A DNA stretch of 40,840 nucleotides from RGIG8368 sp045540275 (GCA_045540275.1 JAZQGX010000067.1:1-40840); one strand, 5' to 3'; counted from the first letter of the stretch, positions 25,930 through 34,190 are shown. The notes: generated from the sequence alone by a model not told the origin. Made by a program: numbers and translations.

Positions 25930-27333
25930 TTATGCAAATGCGGCTGGTTTTCCCGACATCCACATGCCGCGGGTAAAATCGGGGATGTCGACGGACTTGC
26001 CGTTGGAAAGGGTTGAAATTTCGGTCAGTTCGACCAGCGATGACCATGCCGCAGCATCGTAGACGTCCATATCTACGGGCTTGCCGGCCTTGAGACATTG
26101 AATCAGGCGCAGATTCATCAGATAATCCATACCGCCATGACCGCCGGTTGATGTGGCAGATGCCCCGTGACTCTTCCAGAGCGGATGCTCGTACTTTCTG
26201 CAATACGCATTTACCTCTTCCGCCCCGAGCCACTCGTGAGCGGAGGGGAGGAATGCCAAACGCAGCGGATAGTCGCGCATTATGCCTTTGGTGCCCTTGA
26301 TTGAATTGATGCGGGAATATGGCTCAGGCGAAGTGGTATCGTGCTCAACGAGAATGGTGCGTCCGCGGACAGTCTTGATAATCGTCGTACTCATGTCGCC
26401 CTGCCGGTAGTACGAACGCGACGCCTCGGAACATTTGGGACCGAACTTGGCGGCCCCCTCTTGCGGCATTCGGAAAACTCCGCTGCTGACCGAAGTCAGA
26501 AAACGAAGCTGATCGCCGCAGTTGATATCCATGCATTTGCAGATCGGCCCTAGACCATGGGTGGGATACGGATTGCCGTCGTGCTGCTTGGCAAACTCCA
26601 GACGCCACCGCGCCTGATAGCCCGCCTTACCCTTCTCGAGTTTAAGCGAACAAAGATCGTGCAGATACGCTCCGGCACCGTGGACCAGATCGCCGAACAC
26701 GCCTTGGCGGCACATGTTCAGCATCAGCATTTCGTTGTAGCCGTAGCAGCAGTTTTCAAGCATCACGCAATGACGGCGGGTCTTTTCGGAGACATCCACC
26801 AGACGCCAGCACTCCTCGACGGTAAGCGCGGCGGGAACCTCCACGGCAACGTGCTTGCCGTGTTCCATCGCCCACACCGCCATCGGGGTGTGCAACAGCC
26901 AAGGGGTGCAGATATAGATCAAATCAAGATCGTCGCGCTCGCAAAGTTTCTTCCACGAATCGCGCAGACGCAGCGTTCCGTTGTCGCCTTCATCGCCGGT
27001 GTAGTCGAAATACGCCGCCGGCGCCTGGCGACCTGCGCTGCGCACGCGCTCGACCTGCCGTGCGACACGCTTTTCGTACAAATCGCAAATCGCATTGATT
27101 TGAACATCCGGTATATTCAGCAGACTGAACACGTGCCCAGGTCCACGCATGCCGACACCGATGATTCCAACACGGATTGATGGCATGGGCTTATCGGCGA
27201 AACCGAGCATGCTGTTGCCGGCGGGGGAGAATAAACCCTTCCCGCCGGAAAGAACATTCTGCAGATTTTTGCAACCGACTTGGGCAGTAATCCCGGCCAG
27301 GACCGAGGCCTGCAAAAATGACCGTCTGTTCAT
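25930..27333 (-). CDS. Tat-exported Gfo/Idh/MocA protein, glycoside hydrolase family 109 type
   Basis: GH109 enzymes remove terminal alpha-N-acetylgalactosamine by an NAD-dependent mechanism. The 467-residue protein starts MNRRSFLQASVLAG, a Tat-type signal, with a cysteine at the end of the hydrophobic part (QVGC). The Rossmann motif IRVGIIGVGMRGPG starts near residue 53. The catalytic-domain landmarks match GH109: YPTHGLGPICKCMDINCGD, HGGMDYLMNLRL, DMDVYDAAAW and a terminal IPDFTRGMW. CTPWLLHTP and HVAVEVPAA are the usual Gfo/Idh/MocA motifs. GGAGG precedes ATG 27333. Its neighbour upstream is another Tat-type glycosidase-like gene, so the pair may act on mucin-like or amino-sugar glycans; activity itself is inferred. 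Confidence 0.85.
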   Translation of the reverse strand: MNRRSFLQASVLAGITAQVGCKNLQNVLSGGKGLFSPAGNSMLGFADKPMPSIRVGIIGVGMRGPGHVFSLLNIPDVQINAICDLYEKRVARQVERVRSAGRQAPAAYFDYTGDEGDNGTLRLRDSWKKLCERDDLDLIYICTPWLLHTPMAVWAMEHGKHVAVEVPAALTVEECWRLVDVSEKTRRHCVMLENCCYGYNEMLMLNMCRQGVFGDLVHGAGAYLHDLCSLKLEKGKAGYQARWRLEFAKQHDGNPYPTHGLGPICKCMDINCGDQLRFLTSVSSGVFRMPQEGAAKFGPKCSEASRSYYRQGDMSTTIIKTVRGRTILVEHDTTSPEPYSRINSIKGTKGIMRDYPLRLAFLPSAHEWLGAEEVNAYCRKYEHPLWKSHGASATSTGGHGGMDYLMNLRLIQCLKAGKPVDMDVYDAAAWSSLVELTEISTLSNGKSVDIPDFTRGMWMSGKPAAFA

Positions 27334-27366
27334 CGCTTCCTCCGGCGCTGCGGCATCTAGCCTGAA

Positions 27367-28407
27367 TTAAAGTTTTGCCTTATTCCACTTTTCGATTTCT
27401 TTGCCAACCAGATCAATTGACAGCTTGTTGCGATATTCGAACCGCGGAGTGGTCTTCATCCATGAAGCCATCATGAAGCCCTTGAGGCGCTCGGGGGCGA
27501 TCTCCTTCTTGCAGAGTTCCACCATGCGTCCGAAGCTTTCGTCAAAGTCCCAGTTTGAACCGCAGGGCAACTGATCAAAGCCGGCCTTTTCGAGATCGAG
27601 ATAGGCTTTGACGTAGAGGCACTTGTCGGGATCGCTGTACTCTTCATACTCCCAGTTGCTGAGCAGGATGCTCTTGGGCATGCGGCGCAGAAATTCCTTC
27701 TGATGGTGCCAGTAGCGGTCGGCGAACACCAGCGGGCGCGAGCCGTTCTTTTCAGCCTGGCCCGTGATGTACAGGAAGTCATGCCACCAAAGATCGCCCT
27801 GACGCACAACAATATAGTTCCAGCCGGCCTGATGACCGGGAGTCTCCTCGTCGTAACCGAGATGGAACCAGCGGGGATGATCGAAAATTTCGCAGACATC
27901 CTTGATAACATCGGCGCAGACTTTGTAGTAGGTCGAGGTCGAAAGCATGCGGCTATATTCCTTGAGCCAGATATCGTGCGTGGCGGAGAAGTTCAATTTG
28001 GGAATGGGTTCAAGTCCCATCTTGCGCAAGCGCGCCAATTCCTTGCGCATCTTTTCCGGCGACCAGGATCCCTTGACCGCAAGTTCGGGATGGCTCGGAT
28101 ACTGCAATCCTTCTCCGAGGTCGATGACCACCATGTTCATGCCGACCTCGCTCATGCGCGTGGTAAGTCGGTTCCACACTCCTTCGTCGAAACGGATATG
28201 GTCGGCGGCCTCGACGATATGGCGGTCGGCGCCCTTGTAGGTCTGCCAGATGTCAACCTTGTGGTCGCTCCACATGTTCAGTCCAAGGTGGAGAAGACTC
28301 GACCAAACCAGCTTGTCGTTCTTGGGTTTGGCCGCCAATGCCGCACCGGGCAACGAAGCGACCGCGCCGGCTGCCGCAAACGACTTGATGAAATCTCTTC
28401 TTTTCAT
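27367..28407 (-). CDS. Tat-exported GH20-like TIM-barrel protein
   Basis: A 346-residue protein with Tat signal MKRRDFIKSFAAAGAV and probable cleavage after ALA (about residue 25). The TIM-barrel region contains HLGYDEE at 182-188, matching the H-x-G-x-D-E catalytic motif of GH20 beta-hexosaminidases, where Asp and Glu assist substrate-aided catalysis. Barrel strands around MVVIDLGEGLQYPSHPEL and LEPIPKLNFSATHD fit the fold. It is shorter than classical GH20 enzymes because it lacks the N-terminal accessory domain. AAGGGAG precedes ATG 28407. It is the first gene after the strong promoter at 28481-28510 and lies 33 bp before the GH109-type gene. Confidence 0.75.
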   Translation of the reverse strand: MKRRDFIKSFAAAGAVASLPGAALAAKPKNDKLVWSSLLHLGLNMWSDHKVDIWQTYKGADRHIVEAADHIRFDEGVWNRLTTRMSEVGMNMVVIDLGEGLQYPSHPELAVKGSWSPEKMRKELARLRKMGLEPIPKLNFSATHDIWLKEYSRMLSTSTYYKVCADVIKDVCEIFDHPRWFHLGYDEETPGHQAGWNYIVVRQGDLWWHDFLYITGQAEKNGSRPLVFADRYWHHQKEFLRRMPKSILLSNWEYEEYSDPDKCLYVKAYLDLEKAGFDQLPCGSNWDFDESFGRMVELCKKEIAPERLKGFMMASWMKTTPRFEYRNKLSIDLVGKEIEKWNKAKL

Positions 28408-28480
28408 TGCTGTACACTCCCTTGTTAGAAAAAAACAAAATACCTGACGGCTTTTTCTCGCAAATCAAACCGTTGCGCAC

Positions 28481-28510
28481 ATTATAGCAAAAAAACGATG
28501 GCTTTAACAA
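28481..28510 (-). promoter_or_regulatory. Extended -10 promoter of the 28407-16309 gene string
   Basis: On the minus strand TTGTTA (28510-28505), an 18-nt spacer and TGC-TATAAT (-10 at 28486-28481) form a strong promoter about 75 bp before ATG 28407. It begins 10 bp after the stop of the metallo-beta-lactamase gene. The T-run in the spacer may also be the end of a weak terminator for that gene. Confidence 0.7.
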
Positions 28511-28519
28511 CCGTCCAGA

Positions 28520-29911
28520 CTACAATTCTACAGATTGACCCTGAACCGGAGCGATTACATCATTTACGCCGTGTTCGCGCACCAGCTGGACCATCGCCTC
28601 GGTTTTTTCCGGTTCGCCGTGAACCGCAAATACCTTGCGGGCATTGCCCTTCACACCGTCGAACCAACGCATCAGCTCGCTGCGCCCGGCATGAGCGGAC
28701 AAAGCGTTGATGGTGTGGACTCTGGCCTGCAAATCATACTCCTCGCCGAAGATCTTGATTTTCTTTTCCTTGTTGACGATTCTTCTTCCGAGGGTGTTTT
28801 CGGCTTGGAAACCGACAATAAGAATAATGTTGCGCGAATCGCCGACGGTGCTGGCCAGATGGTGAAGAACCCTGCCGCCCTCGCACATTCCGGAGGCGGC
28901 GATGATTACCGCCGGACCGGGGGTCTTGTCGATTTTTGCCGACTCTTCGGGGGTTTCCACCAACTTAAGACCGGGAACCTTCATCGGATCGATTCCCGAA
29001 CGAAGGATGTCTGAGGCATCGGTGTCATAGCACTCGCGATGCTTTTCATAGACTGCGGTCGCTTTGATTGAGAGCGGGCTGTCGAGATAGATGGGTATGC
29101 GCGGCAGACGTCCTTTTTCGGCAAGCCGGTTGAGATAGTAGAGAATCTGCTGAGTGCGTCCGACGCTGAATGCGGGTATCACCAGCTTGGAGTGCAACTG
29201 CGAAATATCGTCCATAAACGCTTTCAGGCGCCCGGAGACGTCTTCGGCGGATGGGTGTTCGCGATCGGCATATGTGCTTTCAATCAAAATTCCGTCGGCT
29301 CCGTCGGGCATCTCGAAATCGCGGATGATGGGCTGGTTGGTCTGACCGAGGTCACCGGAGAAGAGCAGGCGTTTGTGCCCTTTCGGGGATTGCACATCCA
29401 GTTGCACCAGCGCCGAACCGAGAATGTGTCCCGCGCAATGGAGTACGAATGACACGCCGTTGCCCAGATCGACCTGCCGCTTGAGGATTTCGGGGCGGAA
29501 GCGTCGCATTATGGCGTCGACGTCCTTCGCCTCGTAAAGTGGTTCAAAAAGGTTTTTTTTCTGTTTGGCGCGAAGCCGATTTACTATTTCCAGATCGCGA
29601 AGCTGCAGGAATGCCGAATCGCGAAGCATTATTTCGCAAAGGTCGGCGGTTGCCGGCGTGCAGTAGACATTGCCGTTGAAATTGCGTCTTGCCAGCTGCG
29701 GAAGATTGCCGCTGTGGTCGATATGTGCGTGAGAGAGAATCACAGCATCGATCGAGCGCGGATCGAACGGAAGGTTGCGATTCTTTTCGAACGCCTCCTT
29801 TCTTCGCCCTTGATAAAGTCCGCAATCCAAAAGTATCCGCTTGCCGTTGGCTTCGACCAGATGCATTGATCCGGTGGTGGTGCGTGCTGCTCCGTAAAAG
29901 GTTATTTTCAT
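28520..29911 (-). CDS. Beta-CASP metallo-beta-lactamase ribonuclease
   Basis: A 463-residue protein of the MBL/beta-CASP nuclease group, relatives of CPSF-73 and archaeal/bacterial RNA-processing exonucleases. It begins MKITFYGAARTTTGSMHLV. Zinc-site motifs are LSHAHIDHSG near residue 60, then CAGHILGSA and FSGDLGQ. The beta-CASP cap shows ESTYADREH, IPAFSVGRTQQILYYL and IAASGMCEGGRVLHHL. The C-terminal RMMBL part has HTINALSAHAGRSEL and FAVHGEPEK. AGGAGAG precedes ATG 29911. It appears to be a single-gene unit. RNA substrate specificity cannot be predicted. Confidence 0.92.
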   Translation of the reverse strand: MKITFYGAARTTTGSMHLVEANGKRILLDCGLYQGRRKEAFEKNRNLPFDPRSIDAVILSHAHIDHSGNLPQLARRNFNGNVYCTPATADLCEIMLRDSAFLQLRDLEIVNRLRAKQKKNLFEPLYEAKDVDAIMRRFRPEILKRQVDLGNGVSFVLHCAGHILGSALVQLDVQSPKGHKRLLFSGDLGQTNQPIIRDFEMPDGADGILIESTYADREHPSAEDVSGRLKAFMDDISQLHSKLVIPAFSVGRTQQILYYLNRLAEKGRLPRIPIYLDSPLSIKATAVYEKHRECYDTDASDILRSGIDPMKVPGLKLVETPEESAKIDKTPGPAVIIAASGMCEGGRVLHHLASTVGDSRNIILIVGFQAENTLGRRIVNKEKKIKIFGEEYDLQARVHTINALSAHAGRSELMRWFDGVKGNARKVFAVHGEPEKTEAMVQLVREHGVNDVIAPVQGQSVEL

Positions 29912-29944
29912 AGTTGGCTCTCCTTATTTTTTTCTACATTGGAT

Positions 29945-29973
29945 ATAATATCAGAGATTGCAATTGATGGAAA
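29945..29973 (-). promoter_or_regulatory. Candidate promoter of the beta-CASP gene
   Basis: On the minus strand TTTCCA (29973-29968), 17 nt and TATTAT (29950-29945). The -35 is weak, but the -10 lies at a good distance from the ribosome-binding site of the 29911 start. Confidence 0.35.
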
Positions 29974-30073
29974 TTGTTTTTATTCACTTTTTTTTACTTT
30001 GTGCACGGCTGCATTTTGTTGGCGAACACTCAACTTGACCGCCGATTCCGTTCATCCGCACCATAATCTTGCC

Positions 30074-30105
30074 CCATGAAGAACATGGTAAGAGACATCG
30101 TCTCT
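30074..30105. repeat. Two adjacent short dyads between the RlmL-like and beta-CASP genes
   Basis: CCATG (30074-30078), AAGAA and CATGG (30084-30088) form one dyad. AGAGAC (30091-30096), ATC and GTCTCT (30100-30105) form a second one two bases further. The 289-bp gap 29912-30200 holds these, a promoter candidate and a terminator; I see no gene in it. They may be regulator sites; function is unknown. Confidence 0.45.
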
Positions 30106-30131
30106 CACGGCAAAAAAAGATTCCCAATCCC

Positions 30132-30163
30132 CCAAAAAAAAGGCACCCGGGCGAGCGGGTGTC
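30132..30163 (-). terminator. Intrinsic terminator of the RlmL-like gene
   Basis: On the minus strand GACACCCG (30163-30156) and CGGGTGCC (30149-30142) form an 8-bp GC-rich stem (with one G-T pair) around a 6-nt loop. It is followed at once by eight T residues (30141-30134). It lies about 40 bp after the stop of the methyltransferase gene. Confidence 0.85.
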
Positions 30164-30200
30164 TGCGAGTGCAATAAGTGTTGCTGAATCATGCTGAATT

Positions 30201-31505
30201 CTAAACCGCAAAATTCTCCGATGCCTCTTCGCGCGGCTCCGGTTTCGGCTTGTTCAAGCGCGGTTGCGCTTCATCAGGGGTTTCGTTTTCACATCCGGCG
30301 TAAAGATCGTAAACCATCATGCGGCACTCAATCGGACCATTAAAAAACGGGACCCTCTTCTTCGACCTCAAGCCTACCTTATGCGACAACTCCATATTAC
30401 CGGTAAGAACACACCCGGTATACCCCGGGCAGCGCTGCTTGAAGAAATCGCCGATCCGCTTGTAAAGCAGAGACAAATCGTCTTCCGCCCCCAAACGCTC
30501 GCCATAGGCCGGATTCATAAAGCAGACCCCCGGCGCAGGAGGAACCACGGTACTGGCAAAATCGCAAGTGCCAAATTCAATGTATTCAGACACTCCGGCC
30601 GCAATTGCATTGAAATGAGCGATTTCTACCGCCGCCGGATCAATATCGGTGGCGATAATTCGCGGCATCGGTGTTTTGCGTTCATTTTCAGCCGCCTCAA
30701 GCACCATGTCCTTCCATATCTGTTCCGGCGTAGCACCGATGCGGTTTCTGCGATTGACCCGGGGTGCTTTTTCACCGGGGATCAGATTGGTGTATCCCTT
30801 CAGCGACATAAAAGCGAAGTGACTTTTGAACGATCCCGGAGCGCGGTTGAGCGCATAAAGCGCCGCCTCGATCGCCGGCGTTCCGCTGCCGCACATCGGC
30901 CCGATAAAATTGGAGTTGCCATCCCATCCCGAAGCAAGTACGCAACCCGCGGCCAAGGTCTCCTGCAACGGTGCAGGTCCCGGCATCTTGCGGTAGCCGC
31001 GCTTGGAAAGCGGTTCGCCGGAAGTATCCAAATAGAATATCGCCTGCTTCCCTTCCCAGTACACGAACACCGCCGCTCCGATGTTTTCCGGACCGGAATC
31101 GGGGCGGGCGCCGCCGCAGTGGACGCGCATGCGGTCAGCGATTGCATCTTTTGTGGCAAGCGACGGAAGACGCGTATCACGAATCGTCGAATTGTGCACA
31201 ACATTGCTCACGGTAAAGTACCCGTCGGCATCAAGAAGATTTTCCCAATCAATGGAATATGCCGCATCGTAAAGCTCGCGCAGATTGCGGCACTCAGTGC
31301 GAAGCAACGGCGCCAAAACGCGATGCGCCGTACGCAGATAAAGATTCAAGCGCATAATATCGCGCATTCCACCGCGTGTGACAACCGTATTTTCGGTCTC
31401 TTCAATGAGCTTGTAGCCAAGCGTCTTCATTTCGGCAGCAGTCAAAGGGGAGAGCCCCTTGGCACAAGAGACGATAATCGGATAATTGTTTTTCCAAAGA
31501 TTCAT
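30201..31505 (-). CDS. rlmL: THUMP-domain rRNA guanine-N2 methyltransferase, RlmL-like
   Basis: This SAM-dependent 23S rRNA methyltransferase is of the COG0116 type. From ATG 31505 it has 434 residues. An N-terminal ferredoxin-like/THUMP part covers about residues 8-160. The Rossmann methyltransferase has motif I GPMCGSGT (202-209), where RlmL usually reads DPMCGSGT. The catalytic motif is NPAYGERL (331-338), where most members have NPPY. The open frame reaches an ATG at 31541, but a promoter (31516-31545) overlaps that stretch and MNLWKNNYPIIVSC is the expected N-terminus. No Shine-Dalgarno precedes ATG 31505, so the mRNA may be nearly leaderless. A clear terminator follows at 30132-30163. 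Confidence 0.85.
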   Translation of the reverse strand: MNLWKNNYPIIVSCAKGLSPLTAAEMKTLGYKLIEETENTVVTRGGMRDIMRLNLYLRTAHRVLAPLLRTECRNLRELYDAAYSIDWENLLDADGYFTVSNVVHNSTIRDTRLPSLATKDAIADRMRVHCGGARPDSGPENIGAAVFVYWEGKQAIFYLDTSGEPLSKRGYRKMPGPAPLQETLAAGCVLASGWDGNSNFIGPMCGSGTPAIEAALYALNRAPGSFKSHFAFMSLKGYTNLIPGEKAPRVNRRNRIGATPEQIWKDMVLEAAENERKTPMPRIIATDIDPAAVEIAHFNAIAAGVSEYIEFGTCDFASTVVPPAPGVCFMNPAYGERLGAEDDLSLLYKRIGDFFKQRCPGYTGCVLTGNMELSHKVGLRSKKRVPFFNGPIECRMMVYDLYAGCENETPDEAQPRLNKPKPEPREEASENFAV

Positions 31506-31515
31506 AAGTGGAAAG

Positions 31516-31545
31516 AGTATAACGGATGTACAATACTTCATGCAA
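31516..31545 (-). promoter_or_regulatory. Promoter of the RlmL-like gene
   Basis: On the minus strand TTGCAT (31545-31540), an 18-nt spacer and TATACT (31521-31516). The predicted start point lies only a few bases before ATG 31505, leaving almost no 5' leader. Confidence 0.6.
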
Positions 31546-31546
31546 G

Positions 31547-31579
31547 AAGGAACCGGCCGAAAATATCGACCGGTTCCTT
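31547..31579. terminator. Terminator hairpin between the isomerase and RlmL-like genes
   Basis: AAGGAACCGG (31547-31556) and CCGGTTCCTT (31570-31579) form a perfect 10-bp stem around 13 nt. On the plus strand it is followed by TTT. On the minus strand, the direction of the isomerase gene that ends at 31603, it is followed by CTTGC and preceded by AAAA, so it may act in both directions but is weaker on the minus strand. Confidence 0.65.
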
Positions 31580-31602
31580 TTTAGCGTCAAATTACCGTTT
31601 TT

Positions 31603-32454
31603 TTAGCTGCAATAGGGTTTAAGAACCTCGTAGCTGCCCTTGATGTAATCAAGCGTACCGGCACCGCGCTCGCACTCGACCACCCACCATTTGGTGATGT
31701 CGGCATAGGTAAGACGCGCGACTTTGTCCCAATCAACACCCGGCTTGCCGGTATCGTAAAGATTCTTGGCCACACCGCCGACGGTCTCCTTGGCGTGAAT
31801 GGTAAGAGCGCGATTGGGGAACTTCTTGAACCAGAATTCCGGATCTTCTCCGGCAGCGGTCGCCCAACCGACATCCATCTCGGTCATGACCTTGTTGCCT
31901 GCCGCAGTGAACAGCAAATCCCAGCAGCACTTTTTGGTGCCGTCGGGCATATCAAACTTGGTGCGGAACTCGTGCTGGTGGTTGTGATAACCGACGGTGC
32001 AGCCAAACTGGGCGGCGATATCAGCGGCCTTGGCGAAGTTCTCTCCCATGCGCTTCCAGTCGTCAGCCGTCTTGCCACCGCCCCAAGGACAGACAAGATG
32101 TTTGTTGCCGTAGCCGACATTGAATTCGCAAAGTCTCTTGAGATCGTCTTCCTTGTTCGGAATGCCGCAGTGCGTTCCGCAGGCGACAAGGCCAACGCTG
32201 TCGAGGATTTTTTTCAATTCGGGGGCTTTCTTGCCGTGGTAGCCGGCGAACTCGACTGCGGCGTAACCGATCTTGCGAACATCTTCAAGCGACTTTTCCA
32301 AACCGTTCTTGCCGATATATGAACGGATTGAATAAAGTTGAACGGCAATACCGGGTTTCGGCTTGCTGCATGCGCCGCTGAGGCAACCAGAGAAAACAGG
32401 CATGGCCGCGCTTGCGAACGCAGCTTCCAAAAATGACCGACGAGACAAATTCAT
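31603..32454 (-). CDS. Exported sugar isomerase/epimerase-like TIM-barrel protein
   Basis: A 283-residue protein of the xylose isomerase-like TIM-barrel superfamily (AP_endonuc_2). The N-terminus SRRSFLEAAFASAAMPVFSGC is a Tat-like signal with a lipobox (FSGC), so a lipoprotein is possible. Barrel landmarks are IAVQLYSIRSYI, AAVEFAGYHG, TVGYHNHQHEF, MTEMDVGWATAAGEDP and IHAKETVGG; the His, Glu and Asp of these strands would bind the metal. Such Tat-exported 'sugar phosphate isomerases' are common in Bacteroidota and PVC genomes, often beside GH109/Gfo/Idh/MocA enzymes. The substrate is unknown. AGGAG precedes ATG 32454. It is a single-gene unit with a near-consensus promoter. Confidence 0.85.
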   Translation of the reverse strand: MNLSRRSFLEAAFASAAMPVFSGCLSGACSKPKPGIAVQLYSIRSYIGKNGLEKSLEDVRKIGYAAVEFAGYHGKKAPELKKILDSVGLVACGTHCGIPNKEDDLKRLCEFNVGYGNKHLVCPWGGGKTADDWKRMGENFAKAADIAAQFGCTVGYHNHQHEFRTKFDMPDGTKKCCWDLLFTAAGNKVMTEMDVGWATAAGEDPEFWFKKFPNRALTIHAKETVGGVAKNLYDTGKPGVDWDKVARLTYADITKWWVVECERGAGTLDYIKGSYEVLKPYCS

Positions 32455-32497
32455 GATGAACTCCTACCCTTTTAAAGTGTTAACTACCTTGGTGTGT

Positions 32498-32527
32498 AGT
32501 ATACAGTCAGTTTATTGACAATGTCAA
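32498..32527 (-). promoter_or_regulatory. Near-consensus promoter of the sugar isomerase-like gene with palindromic -35
   Basis: On the minus strand TTGACA (32527-32522), an 18-nt spacer and TATACT (32503-32498). The -35 is half of a perfect palindrome TTGACAATGTCAA (32515-32527), which could be a repressor site. Confidence 0.75.
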
Positions 32528-32605
32528 GAATCTCTTACGCGAAAATTGGGACCCCGCAGTTTGCCATAATAACGGACACTATCAACAAAGGCAGACTGTT
32601 TGTCA

Positions 32606-32634
32606 TTGCTTACTTCGTGACAAGGTGATATACT
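32606..32634 (+). promoter_or_regulatory. Promoter of the BspA-like LRR gene
   Basis: TTGCTT (32606-32611), a 17-nt spacer and TATACT (32629-32634), about 85 bp before ATG 32718. The 32455-32717 gap also holds the divergent isomerase promoter and short sequences shared with 36191-36222. Confidence 0.55.
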
Positions 32635-32717
32635 CTGTTTAAATAAGATGGATGATAAGCATGGCATTTGTCGCATTGCCATAGCTTCCATCATGTTTGA
32701 ACAAAGGAGAAACAATA

Positions 32718-33932
32718 ATGAAATCAATATTGTTTGGCGCGTTCGCCTTGATGGCGGCAGGCGCATCTGCCGCTTGGACATTCGACCGGTCTACGATGAC
32801 CGCTACCGATGGTTCGTGGACCGTGACATTTGTTGCGGACGGAGAAAATCTGGGTATCAAAACCGTAACCGGCTCCGGCGATTTGGATTTTACCACATTT
32901 TATGCCGACACCGGAGTTAAAATCACAAAATCAGTCACTTATAACGGCTCGGGCGGCGGTACGAATACCAAGGCGTTCAGCAGGAAAAATTTCATAACAT
33001 CGGTCAAAGCTCCGGACTTGATTACAGTCGGATATTCCGAATTTTGGCAGTGCAGCGCTCTGACCAATGCATACTTGCCATCGGCAAGAAAATTTGGTGA
33101 TTGGTGCTTTAACGAGTGCAAAAAGCTCGAGTCGCTGACTATCTCTCCTGATACAGTAGCGTTGCCGAGCGATTTTGCCAATGGGAATCCGTTGTTAAAA
33201 GAGCTCCTGCCGGCAGAGTTGACCGCTCTGGAAACAATCGGGTCGAATGCATTCCGCGACTGCAAAGAGTTTGCCTCGACCTTGTATTGCCCCAATCTCA
33301 CAAATATCGCCCAAAGTGCATTTCTTAGCTGTTTCATGTTCGAGGGAATCCATTTCCCAAAAATCAAGAGCATTGGCTCAAGTGCGTTTAGCGATAGCCG
33401 CTCGCTCAAGAAGATAACTCCGTTCTTGCCGGACTCTTTGACCGTCATAAACAGTTCGATTTTCTGGCGAGACTCGACAGTTTTGTCCTTTGTCCAGGAA
33501 GAGCCGCTTCGAATCGCAAATTCCAGCATCACAAAGATTGGGTCATACGCATTTACCGGAGTGACCACCAAATTTACCATGCCGGTTCACATTTATAGCC
33601 CAGTAGCTAATATAGCGCAGGATGCATTTACTCCTTGTGTGAAAGGACAGGAGTTTAACTTCTATTCCGATGTCGTGCCGAGCTTCGGGCTTCGTGGTAT
33701 TCACACGGCAGGAGCAGGTCGTGTGGTGTTCAAAATCCACTCCGCATCTGCACTCAATGCGTGGCGTACGGCGTGCGAGACTTATGCCAATAAATTCGAG
33801 TCGTGGATGGCGCAAGCCGATTATCCCGGCAAAAAAACCGTTGGCGTGATTGATTGTTCAAACGGACAGGGAACTTACGCCTGGGTGATTGATGCAACCG
33901 CCTCCGGCGGCACCATGATGATGGTGCGTTGA
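32718..33932 (+). CDS. Secreted BspA-like leucine-rich repeat (LRR_5) protein
   Basis: A 404-residue surface or secreted protein. Signal peptide MKSILFGAFALMAAGASA, cleaved before AWTFD. From about residue 95 to 310 it has repeated units of the BspA/LRR_5 type with the x-x-I-G-x-x-A-F-x-x-C-x-x-L pattern: SALTNAYLPSARKFGDWCF, ETIGSNAFRDCKEF, KSIGSSAFSDSRSLKKI and KIGSYAFTG. Such repeats mediate binding to host or other proteins in gut and oral bacteria. AAGGAG precedes ATG 32718, so I use it instead of the open frame start at 32697. It opens the accessory island and is followed 39 bp later by a truncated plus-strand gene. Confidence 0.8.
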   Translation: MKSILFGAFALMAAGASAAWTFDRSTMTATDGSWTVTFVADGENLGIKTVTGSGDLDFTTFYADTGVKITKSVTYNGSGGGTNTKAFSRKNFITSVKAPDLITVGYSEFWQCSALTNAYLPSARKFGDWCFNECKKLESLTISPDTVALPSDFANGNPLLKELLPAELTALETIGSNAFRDCKEFASTLYCPNLTNIAQSAFLSCFMFEGIHFPKIKSIGSSAFSDSRSLKKITPFLPDSLTVINSSIFWRDSTVLSFVQEEPLRIANSSITKIGSYAFTGVTTKFTMPVHIYSPVANIAQDAFTPCVKGQEFNFYSDVVPSFGLRGIHTAGAGRVVFKIHSASALNAWRTACETYANKFESWMAQADYPGKKTVGVIDCSNGQGTYAWVIDATASGGTMMMVR

Positions 33933-33971
33933 TTTTGAAGCGGGGGGGAGATAACAGGGAGGATTATTGAT

Positions 33972-34190
33972 ATGGCCAGATTGGTTGCTGTTTCGTTCGT
34001 TGCGGTGTTTGCATTTGCAGTATGTGCTGCCGATGCATCCGCTCCGGCCCGTCGTTCCGACGGACTGTTTCGTTGCCAAATCCACCGAGCCGGCGGTGCG
34101 GCTACGCGCCCGGACAATGCGCTTGAGTCTTGTCTCTGGGCGTGGGGCAATGGATGTGCGCCGGAAATCGATGAATGCAAAAGGGTCTGA
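33972..34190 (+). pseudogene. Truncated glycerophosphodiester phosphodiesterase-like gene (5' fragment)
   Basis: ATG 33972 with GGGAGG 9 nt upstream starts a 72-residue frame. It has a clear signal peptide (MARLVAVSFVAVFAFAV, cleavage after ADA or ASA), then CQIHRAGGAATRPDNALES and AWGNGCAPEIDEC. This matches the first catalytic segment of GDPD enzymes (HRG...PENTL...A...G...E-D). A full GDPD has about 250 more residues. The frame stops exactly inside palindrome copy A (34177-34205), after which the opposite strand carries RHS sequence. The gene therefore seems to have been cut by a rearrangement at that repeat. GDPD identity rests on one motif block. Confidence 0.6.

Noticed and set aside
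29984..30211. A 75-codon minus-strand frame in the gap after the RlmL-like gene
   Set aside because: It starts inside the methyltransferase gene and reads through an intrinsic terminator; no protein features.
30264..31622. A 452-codon plus-strand frame opposite the RlmL-like gene
   Set aside because: Arg/His-rich shadow of the methyltransferase gene without motifs. The minus strand has promoter, terminator and family motifs.
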